Assembly (NCBI GenBank): GCA_047936785.1 | Contig: CP176394.1 | DNA from: Acidaminobacterium chupaoyuni | GTDB taxonomy: Bacteria; Bacillota; Clostridia; Oscillospirales; Butyricicoccaceae | DNA: 64,000 nucleotides | Strand: one strand, 5' to 3' | Shown: positions 34,952 through 41,608 of the stretch, piece after piece | Layout of the letters: each line of letters opens with the position of its first letter | How positions within the stretch are numbered: the stretch's first letter is position 1 | Program-made: the position numbers and the translations under genes | The notes under the pieces: generated by a model | Databases searched by the model: none | Seen by the model: only the letters and a program-made list of their open reading frames with translations | Told to the model about the DNA's origin: nothing

Positions 34952-35001
34952 AAAAAAATACCATGAACGGAACCTTCTGCTCGCGCAGAACCCATCCATG
35001 G
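34952..35001 (-). terminator. Lysine riboswitch terminator
   Basis: On the minus strand CCATGGA...TTCTGC-GCGA-GCAGAA...TTCATGG folds into a long imperfect stem capped by a GCGA tetraloop and is followed by TATTTTTTT. It is the expression platform of the riboswitch. Confidence 0.8.
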
Positions 35002-35035
35002 CAACAAAACGGCATTTGCCGTAAAAGAAAAATCG

Positions 35036-35195
35036 GATAGCGCTCCACATAAATCGTGACAGTATGCCGCATCTTCTGCGTCATCCCAGAAAAAGCATCG
35101 CGGAAACCATGCTTTTCCTTCGGCGGATTTCCCTTTCTTCCACAGCGGCTTTCCGGCCGATGCCGTGGAATACTGATGAAGCCCGCGCCTCTATC
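35036..35195 (-). promoter_or_regulatory. Lysine riboswitch (L box)
   Basis: On the minus strand the conserved elements are GATAGAGGCGC at the 5' end, CATCAGTA, GCCGAAGG in the core, and GTGGAGCGCTATC at the 3' end. GATAG and CTATC close the P1 helix. Lysine binding stabilises the aptamer and lets the downstream terminator form, switching off the transporter. Confidence 0.92.
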
Positions 35196-35218
35196 GGTTC
35201 CTGTTCAATTGTTCTGAA

Positions 35219-35247
35219 AGTATAGCATATCCCCCGGCCCCTGACAA
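35219..35247 (-). promoter_or_regulatory. Promoter of the lysine riboswitch transcript
   Basis: TTGTCA, 17 bases, TATACT on the minus strand, about 20 bp before the aptamer. It overlaps the end of the DMT-transporter region by position but lies outside its coding sequence. Confidence 0.8.
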
Positions 35248-35257
35248 TGGGCAATTT

Positions 35258-36142
35258 TCACAGAGCGCCGTTGATGAGAAAGATGCTTACCAGCAAAACC
35301 GCCATGCCGAAGGCCGCTTTGCGGGTGATGCGTTCTTTGAAAAACACCGCCGAAACCGCCGAAGTGAACAAAATGGCCCCGCCGCTGAGCAGCGGATAAA
35401 ACACCGTGGCGGGCAAGCTGCGCAGCGCCGCCAGAACAAAGCCCGCCTGGGCCATGTTGCAAAGCCCGATGGTGAAGCCCAGCAGAAATTCTTCGCGCTT
35501 AAAGCGGAAACCATGCTCGCGATAAACTTTGATCGCCGCCAGCAGCAGACACACCGAAAACACCACCGAAAGGAACAGCGGTTTTTCGGGCTTGAGCGAA
35601 AATTCCTGATAAAACTTATTGCAGAAATCGGAAACGCCGCTGGTGAAAAAATTGAGCATCAGCCAGGGCACCGCCACGGCCACGCCATCGCTCACCAGCA
35701 CCAGCGCCGCCAGCGCCAGCAGGATGCCCACGCCCTGCCACAGGCCCGGGATCTCATGGAACAGCACCGCCGAAGCCAGAATGGGGATCACCACGCCCAA
35801 GCGCTGGAACATGGTGGCCGCCCCCGGCCCGCTTTTGGAAACGGTGATCTGAGTGACCCGCAGCGCCAGAAAATAAACCGCGCCCGTGACGATGCCAAAC
35901 ACCACCGACACCCCAAAGCTGCCCGCCGGGGTGACCTGCCCCCGAAAAGCGCCGGCCAGATCCGCCGCCGTGAAGCGCCGCAGCGTCACGGGATCCAGCG
36001 CCAGCGAACCCAGCGCCATCAGCGCCGCCGCCAGATAATTGGCAAAACAGACATTGCTGCGGCGGCATCCCTTGCGCCCCGCCAGTTCAAACCCCAAATT
36101 CATCGCCGCCGAAGAAATCACCGCCAAGATCAGAAAAACCAT
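35258..36142 (-). CDS. EamA/DMT-superfamily transporter
   Basis: 294 residues with ten predicted membrane helices in two halves of five, the DMT/EamA plan: first half MVFLILAVISSAAMNLGFEL onward, second half after a hydrophilic loop near YQEFSLKPEKP. DMT carriers move small metabolites, often outward; no substrate is indicated. GTGGGGG lies before the ATG at 36142. Longer upstream frames have no ribosome site. Confidence 0.85.
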   Translation of the reverse strand: MVFLILAVISSAAMNLGFELAGRKGCRRSNVCFANYLAAALMALGSLALDPVTLRRFTAADLAGAFRGQVTPAGSFGVSVVFGIVTGAVYFLALRVTQITVSKSGPGAATMFQRLGVVIPILASAVLFHEIPGLWQGVGILLALAALVLVSDGVAVAVPWLMLNFFTSGVSDFCNKFYQEFSLKPEKPLFLSVVFSVCLLLAAIKVYREHGFRFKREEFLLGFTIGLCNMAQAGFVLAALRSLPATVFYPLLSGGAILFTSAVSAVFFKERITRKAAFGMAVLLVSIFLINGAL

Positions 36143-36178
36143 GCTTTTGCCCCCACTTTTTTCTTTTTCGTCTTTTTC

Positions 36179-36207
36179 AGCATACCAGATAGCGCCGCGG
36201 TTGTCAC
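36179..36207 (-). promoter_or_regulatory. Promoter of the DMT transporter
   Basis: GTGACA, 17 bases, TATGCT on the minus strand. Confidence 0.6.
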
Positions 36208-36350
36208 CGAAAAAATATGCAGTGCGATGAAAATTCTGATCCTTTTTCTTTTTCACCCGGCGGCGCGGAAAGCCGCCGCAAAACAGGCGCGAAACGGCAA
36301 AATCGCGCCGCAAAACAGGCAGGCATAACAATCGGGCATAAAAGGCGGAC

Positions 36351-36388
36351 AAAAAAAGCACCGACGGTCAAACCGCCGGCGCTTTTTG
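36351..36388 (-). terminator. Backup terminator
   Basis: On the minus strand AAAAAGCGCCGGCGGT pairs with ACCGTCGGTGCTTTTTTT (two mismatches). It lies about 85 bp past the first terminator of the RclA-like gene. Confidence 0.8.
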
Positions 36389-36473
36389 CTTGATCTTTCT
36401 TGATGACCGCGGGCAAAAGGCTGCCCGCTGTGCATAAAACAGGCCGCCATCCGGCCAAAAAAGCGGAAAATAA

Positions 36474-36507
36474 CGGCCGGCCCGGGAAAAACCGTTCGGG
36501 CCGGCCG
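36474..36507 (-). terminator. Terminator of the RclA-like gene
   Basis: CGGCCGGCCC and GGGCCGGCCG form a perfect 10-bp stem; on the minus strand it is followed by TTATTTT. Confidence 0.8.
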
Positions 36508-36512
36508 CTTTG

Positions 36513-37883
36513 TTATTCTTTCACGGCGGCGAACAGATCGTTCAGCGCTTCCGTCATGGTGGGGTGGGTATAGATGCTGTCGCGCAGCACGGGGTAGGGG
36601 ATGCCCGCATCCATGGCCAGCCGCACCAGATTGATCAGTTCGTGAGATTCGGCGCAGAAGAAATGCGCCCCCAGAAGTTTCCCTGTGGCGGGGTCGATCA
36701 CGGCTTTCAGCAGGCCGTCTGTGCGCCCGAGCACCTTGGCTTTGGGGATGGCCGCCGCTTCCAGCCGCGCCACGGCCACTTTGCCATATTGCTTTTTCGC
36801 CTCTTCTTCGGTGAGCCCCACGCGGGAAAACGGCGGATCGATGAACACGCTGTAGGGCACCAGCGGGCGGTTGCGGGTGGTGCGGCTGCCGTCGCCCATC
36901 ACGGCCGAACGCACGATGCGGCTGTCATCCAGCGAGATATAGGTGAATTGCAGCCCGCCCGCCACATCGCCCATGGCATAGATATTGGCGGCGGAGGTTT
37001 GCAGATGCTCGTTTGTTTCGATGGCCCCGCGGGAAGTGAGCGCGATGCCCGCCGCTTCGGGATGCAGGCCTTCCAGATTGGGGCGGCGGCCCGCCGCCAC
37101 CAGCACGGCCTCGGCTTCCAGCGCCCGGATTCCCTCGGGCAGTTCCACCGTTACGCGGGCAAAGCCGTTTTCATCGGTGATCTGCCGCGTTTCGGCGTTC
37201 ATCATCATTTTTAAGCCGCGCGCTTCCAAACTTTTGCGCACCGCCGCCGCCACTTCGGCATCTTCACGGGGCAAAAATTCGCCGCCGTTCTGGATCATCG
37301 TCACTTCGGAACCGAAATTGAGATAATAAGACGCAAATTCCAGCCCGATATAGCCGCCGCCCACAATGACCAGCCGCCGGGGCAGGCTTTCAAGCTCCAT
37401 CATGCCCTCGCTGGTGAAGGTATAGCGGCTTTCCTGCGCGCCCGCAATGGCGGGCATCACGGGCAGCGCGCCGGTGTTTACATAGATCTTTTCGGCTTCC
37501 AGCTGTAATTCGCCGCCGGCGGTAGCGACCGCCACATGGCGGTCATCCAGAAACCGCGCCTCACCATCGATCACCTCGACGCCCGATTCCGCCGCTTTGG
37601 CATAATTCTTCGCCCGCAGCGCCGCCGTAAGATCCCGCTTTTGCAGGATCGTTTGGCGATAGCGCGCCGCCTTTTCTTCAAAACTGCCGCCCATCATCGC
37701 CGATGCGCGGGCATGGTCTTCTAAAAACTTGCTGGGGATGCAGGCCACATTGATGCAGGTGCCGCCATACATGGCGGGGTCGCGCTCGATGAGCGCCACG
37801 CTGTGGCCCGCCTTGGCCAGCGCGCCGGCCAGTGTTTTGCCGCCTTTTCCAAAACCGATCACCACATGTTCATAGTGTTTCAT
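36513..37883 (-). CDS. RclA-like flavoprotein disulfide reductase
   Basis: 456 residues of the class I pyridine nucleotide-disulfide oxidoreductases. Present are an FAD-binding VIGFGKGGKTLAGALAKAG, the redox pair Cys43/Cys48 in GGTCINVACIPSK, the NAD(P) site VIVGGGYIGLEFAS, a second FAD site NIYAMGDVAGG, and a C-terminal HPTMTEALNDLF. The opening GFGKxGKTLA and closing residues resemble RclA, an enzyme that protects against reactive chlorine species and hypothiocyanite, more than dihydrolipoyl dehydrogenase. No 2-oxoacid dehydrogenase genes lie nearby, which agrees. The promoter carries a palindromic operator. A role in oxidant defence is inferred. Confidence 0.8.
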   Translation of the reverse strand: MKHYEHVVIGFGKGGKTLAGALAKAGHSVALIERDPAMYGGTCINVACIPSKFLEDHARASAMMGGSFEEKAARYRQTILQKRDLTAALRAKNYAKAAESGVEVIDGEARFLDDRHVAVATAGGELQLEAEKIYVNTGALPVMPAIAGAQESRYTFTSEGMMELESLPRRLVIVGGGYIGLEFASYYLNFGSEVTMIQNGGEFLPREDAEVAAAVRKSLEARGLKMMMNAETRQITDENGFARVTVELPEGIRALEAEAVLVAAGRRPNLEGLHPEAAGIALTSRGAIETNEHLQTSAANIYAMGDVAGGLQFTYISLDDSRIVRSAVMGDGSRTTRNRPLVPYSVFIDPPFSRVGLTEEEAKKQYGKVAVARLEAAAIPKAKVLGRTDGLLKAVIDPATGKLLGAHFFCAESHELINLVRLAMDAGIPYPVLRDSIYTHPTMTEALNDLFAAVKE

Positions 37884-37946
37884 ACCTTTTTTCTCCTTTT
37901 CTTTCAGGGGGCTTTGGGCCGTGTGGCAAGTCCCGTTGCTTTTTAT

Positions 37947-37980
37947 ACTGTAATTATATAAGTTACAGTTAAAATTGCAA
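37947..37980 (-). promoter_or_regulatory. Promoter with palindromic operator for the RclA-like gene
   Basis: Minus-strand promoter TTGCAA (37975-37980), 16 bases, TATAAT (37953-37958). It is overlapped by a perfect inverted repeat ACTGTAA-N9-TTACAGT (37947-37969) spanning the -10. A dimeric regulator bound there would block or remodel RNA polymerase. The regulator is not encoded next door. Confidence 0.72.
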
Positions 37981-38072
37981 GAGCTTTTTTTACAAAATCC
38001 AAAAATTCACAATTTAGATACAATCGCACCCGTCAAGGGGAAGGGAGGGCCTTTGTTTTTGAGAACAGTGCG

Positions 38073-38265
38073 GCAACACGCCCCAACAGTTTACGCGCCC
38101 CGCAACAAAAAACACCCCGACGGTTTACGCGCACACGCCCCGCATTCCGCTGCAAAAGACGCCCCGACGGTTTACGCGCACGCGGCCCGCATTCCGGCAA
38201 CACGCCCCGACGGTTTACGCACACACGCCCCGCATTCCGCTGCAAAAGACGCCCCGCAGCAGGCA
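38073..38265. repeat. Noncoding imperfect tandem repeat
   Basis: Four copies of a unit containing TTTACGC (at 38090, 38124, 38171 and 38214), three of them as CCCCGACGGTTTACGC. A longer segment, ACGCCCCGCATTCCGCTGC followed by AAAAGACGCCCC, occurs twice (38135 and 38225). Spacing is 34, 47 and 43 bp, too irregular for CRISPR. A frame through it gives a low-complexity Ala/His peptide with no ribosome site, so I do not call a gene. Confidence 0.75.
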
Positions 38266-38314
38266 AAATGACTGCTTTTTTTGTAAAAACAAAGGTTTTT
38301 CGCACGAATGGCCA

Positions 38315-38343
38315 TTGAGCGCCACAGAAACATGTGCTATGAT
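38315..38343 (+). promoter_or_regulatory. Promoter of the hybrid histidine kinase
   Basis: TTGAGC, 17 bases, TATGAT on the plus strand, about 115 bp before the ATG. Confidence 0.65.
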
Positions 38344-38460
38344 TGGGGTAACAAATCAGCGACAACCGGTTTGAAAAAACGCCGGCAGGCAGCGGGCCCT
38401 TTTGGCGGGCGCTTTGCCGAAAACGGCGCCGCTGACGGAAGATAGAATTGGGGAATCGAT

Positions 38461-41262
38461 ATGTTTTTCCTTTCAAAAAACAGCGCGCGGAAGATCACCG
38501 CGCTCTTCCTTATTTTCCTATTGTGCGCAGCGCTTTTTGCCCCGGCGGCGGCCGAGCCGCCTGCCAAAAAAACCATCCGCGTGGGCTGGTTCCCCATGAA
38601 CGGCATGCAGAACATCGATGGCGAAGGCAAAGCTTCCGGTTATAACTATGAATATTTACAGCGCATCGCCCAATATACCGATTGGAACTATGTGTTTATT
38701 TCCGCCGGTTTCAACGATTGCCAAAAAATGCTTGAAAACGGCCAGATCGATCTGATGGGCGGCATGACCTATAGCGAAGACCAAACGGCGCGGGTGGATT
38801 TTTCGGAAGCCGTGGCCGGCACAGACGGCATCCGCCTGCTTTGCCGCGCGGATGACAGCCGTTTTTCTTATGGCGACATCACCGCCCTGAACGGCAAAAC
38901 CGTGGGCGTGCTTTCGGGCACGACCCACCTCCGGCGAATGCAGCTCTATTCCGCTTCCCACGGTTTTTCGGTTCATTATAAAGAGATCGACGACGAAACC
39001 GGCCTTTTTGATGCCCTTGACAGCGGCAAAGTGGATCTGCTTCTGCTGGGGCGCAACTGGCTTTTAGAGGGTTACCGCTCGGTTTTGACCTTTGACCTTC
39101 AGCCCTTTTATTTCGCAGTATCCAAACAGAGCAGCGGGGTTTTGAAACAGCTGGATTCCGCCATGACGCTGATCCAATCGGAAACCCCGGGCTATAACGA
39201 CGAGCTGCAAAGAAAATATTTCAGCGATATGGCAAACCTTGCCCCCGGCTTCACCCCCGAAGAAAAAGCCTATATCGCCGCCCACCCCAGGCTTGAGGTG
39301 GCCTATGACCCCGCCTGGGCTCCGCTGGAATATCTGGATGAAAAAACAGGTTCCATCGGCGGGGTGATGAAAGACATCCTAAACGATGTTTCCGCCAACA
39401 CCGGCATCGCTTTCGATTATGTCACATCGGATTCTTATGCCGCGGTGCGGCGGGAATACATGAGAAAGGTGCCTGTGCTTTCCACCATCGGCTATGATTT
39501 CGACTGGGGCAGCTATTGGGGCTATCGGCTCACCCAGCCGGTTTTCACCCTTCAGATGGTCTGCATTTATAACAATATCAAGGGCAAGACCATTGCCATC
39601 CCCGAAAGCTATTACACTTCGGAAGTGATCCGCGCCAAATTCCAGAAAGAGGGCTTCCGTTTTAAAACCTACCCCACCATGACCGATTGCATCAACGCCG
39701 TTGACCGGGGCGAAGCCGACAGATTGATCGTCAACAGCATCGAGATGGGCTATTATCTTTCCGTGCCCAAATATGCCAACCTGCAATATTACACGGTGCC
39801 GGGCATGAACATCACCTTTTCCATGGGCGTTTCCAAAGACGAAGACCCCATGCTTTACAGCATCATCTGCAAAGGGCTGGGCAGTGTTTCTTCCCAGCGC
39901 ATTCAGGAATATATTTCTTCAAACGGCGTTTATGTGCGCAAAGGCACGCTCAACGACCTGATCTATACCGACCCGATCTCGCTGATGACAGGCCTTGTTT
40001 TGCTTTTGGTTCTGGCGGGCATCCTTTTATTCATCGCCCTGCGCAGCCGCGCCACCCGACGCGAATCACGGCATCTGGCCCAATGGAACGCCCAGCTGCA
40101 AAAGGCCAACAGCGCCAAAAGCGATTTTCTTTCACGCATGAGCCACGATATCCGCACGCCTATGAACGGCATCATCGGCATGACGCGCATCGCCCGGGAA
40201 CACCCCGAGCGTTCGGCCGACTGCCTGGAGAAGATCGATTCTTCCTCGCAATATCTGCTGGGGCTGATCAACGATGTTCTGGATATGTCTAAAATCGAAA
40301 ACGGCGCGCTGACGCTGCATCCCGAGCCTTATCCCACCGAAGCGCTGGCCGTTTATCTCAATTCGGTCATCCGGCCGCTCTGCGAAACCAAGGAACAGAC
40401 GCTTCGCGTTTCCATCCGCAGCGACCCCGCTCACATCCCGCTTCTGGATAAGCTGCGCTTTCATCAGGTGATCTTCAATCTGCTGACCAACGCTTCCAAA
40501 TATACCCCCAACGGCGGCGAGATCGGTTTCGAGCTGGAAACGCGGCAGACCGGCCCGAAAATGACGCTGCTTTTAAAAGTGAGCGACAACGGCCGCGGCA
40601 TGACCAAAGAATTTCAAGCCGTGATGTTCGAACCCTTCCGCCAGGAAGACCAGGTGCGCACCATGAGCGACGATCAGGCCGGTTCGGGCCTTGGGCTGGC
40701 CATCGTCAAACGCATTGTAGATCTGATGGACGGCGACCTTTCGGTGGAAAGCGCCCCCGGCAAAGGCACTGTGTTTTCCCTTTCTTTTCTGGTGGATGCT
40801 ATCGACGCGGGCGCTTTCCGCGACGCCTGCGCAAAGATCCCCCAGCGGGAAGATTTTCAACTGCTGGCAGGCAAACGGATCTTGGTCTGTGAAGACAACA
40901 AGATCAATCAGGAGGTTGCCGCCGCCATGCTGAAAGCCAAAGGAATCAAAGTGGAACTGGCCGAAAACGGCTTGAAAGGCAAGCAACTGTTCGAAGCTTC
41001 GGCCCCCGGCTATTATGATGCCATTCTGATGGATATTCGTATGCCCATCATCGACGGTTATGAAGTGACCCGCCTCATCCGCAGCATGCCCCGCGCCGAT
41101 GCCCATGTGATTCCCATTCTGGCCATGACGGCAGACGCGTTTTCGGAAGATGTGGAAAAATGCCGTCAGGCGGGCATGAACGCCCATCTGGCAAAACCCA
41201 TGGAGCCTCAGGCCCTTTATCAGCTGCTGCTGCAAGCTCTCGATCTGCACGGCGCGGAATGA
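38461..41262 (+). CDS. Hybrid sensor histidine kinase with two family-3 solute-binding domains
   Basis: 933 residues. The order is: signal peptide/first helix (about 10-32); two extracellular solute-binding-protein-3 domains (about 38-255 and 275-500); a membrane helix (about 508-528); HisKA with phosphoacceptor His562 in MSHDIRTPMNG; an HATPase domain (NLLTNASKYTPNGG, DNGRGM, GSGLGLAIVKRIV); and a C-terminal receiver with Asp858 in LMDIRMP and Lys in AKPMEP. The layout is that of BvgS/EvgS-type sensors, which read small molecules directly through the binding domains. No response regulator gene is adjacent and there is no Hpt domain, so the relay partner must be elsewhere. Confidence 0.92.
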   Translation: MFFLSKNSARKITALFLIFLLCAALFAPAAAEPPAKKTIRVGWFPMNGMQNIDGEGKASGYNYEYLQRIAQYTDWNYVFISAGFNDCQKMLENGQIDLMGGMTYSEDQTARVDFSEAVAGTDGIRLLCRADDSRFSYGDITALNGKTVGVLSGTTHLRRMQLYSASHGFSVHYKEIDDETGLFDALDSGKVDLLLLGRNWLLEGYRSVLTFDLQPFYFAVSKQSSGVLKQLDSAMTLIQSETPGYNDELQRKYFSDMANLAPGFTPEEKAYIAAHPRLEVAYDPAWAPLEYLDEKTGSIGGVMKDILNDVSANTGIAFDYVTSDSYAAVRREYMRKVPVLSTIGYDFDWGSYWGYRLTQPVFTLQMVCIYNNIKGKTIAIPESYYTSEVIRAKFQKEGFRFKTYPTMTDCINAVDRGEADRLIVNSIEMGYYLSVPKYANLQYYTVPGMNITFSMGVSKDEDPMLYSIICKGLGSVSSQRIQEYISSNGVYVRKGTLNDLIYTDPISLMTGLVLLLVLAGILLFIALRSRATRRESRHLAQWNAQLQKANSAKSDFLSRMSHDIRTPMNGIIGMTRIAREHPERSADCLEKIDSSSQYLLGLINDVLDMSKIENGALTLHPEPYPTEALAVYLNSVIRPLCETKEQTLRVSIRSDPAHIPLLDKLRFHQVIFNLLTNASKYTPNGGEIGFELETRQTGPKMTLLLKVSDNGRGMTKEFQAVMFEPFRQEDQVRTMSDDQAGSGLGLAIVKRIVDLMDGDLSVESAPGKGTVFSLSFLVDAIDAGAFRDACAKIPQREDFQLLAGKRILVCEDNKINQEVAAAMLKAKGIKVELAENGLKGKQLFEASAPGYYDAILMDIRMPIIDGYEVTRLIRSMPRADAHVIPILAMTADAFSEDVEKCRQAGMNAHLAKPMEPQALYQLLLQALDLHGAE

Positions 41263-41320
41263 TCGCCGCAACGAAACGGCAGAAAAGCCCTTTCCGCCGC
41301 AAAAATGAAATAACAGTGAA

Positions 41321-41359
41321 AATCCGGTTTTCCGAACATTCGGAAAACCGGATTTTTTT
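41321..41359 (+). terminator. Terminator of the hybrid kinase gene
   Basis: AATCCGGTTTTCCGA pairs perfectly with TCGGAAAACCGGATT (15 bp), followed by TTTTT. Confidence 0.92.
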
Positions 41360-41530
41360 GAACCGCGTGGCTTTGCGGCGGGCTTTGCAGCGTGGCTTTG
41401 CGGCCCCGCTTTGCCTGCTTCGGCCGCCTGTAAAGCCGGCACGGCCTCTGTTTTGAACCGATCCAAACAGAAATCCCTTTGAAAGGCCCCAAACGATGGC
41501 ACAAAAAATCTGTCATTAAAATGCCCGGAC

Positions 41531-41573
41531 GAAAAAATCGCCCCTCGATTCCAACCGGAACCGAGGGGCGATC
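41531..41573 (-). terminator. Terminator of ppdK
   Basis: On the minus strand ATCGCCCCTCG pairs with CGAGGGGCGAT (11 bp), followed by TTTTT. Confidence 0.9.
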
Positions 41574-41608
41574 GATTGATTCTGACAGGCTCTCAAACCC
41601 CAAAGTTC

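Larger units (their letters stand above)
36143..36512. other. Intergenic region: promoter and two terminators
   Basis: No gene. From left to right it holds the DMT-transporter promoter, a G+C-rich stretch with no signal, a U-tailed hairpin and the terminator of the RclA-like gene. Confidence 0.7.
41263..41608. other. Intergenic region with two convergent terminators
   Basis: No gene. It contains the kinase terminator, a ~170-bp stretch in which I see nothing, and the ppdK terminator. Confidence 0.7.

Noticed and set aside
36513..37883. Dihydrolipoyl dehydrogenase
   Set aside because: The family is related, but no 2-oxoacid dehydrogenase genes adjoin and the N- and C-terminal signatures fit RclA better.
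38073..38265. Possible CRISPR array
   Set aside because: Units are 34-47 bp apart with variable, related spacers and no cas genes nearby.
37975..38271. 98-codon frame over the tandem repeat
   Set aside because: Encodes only low-complexity repeats; starts in the operator region with no ribosome site.
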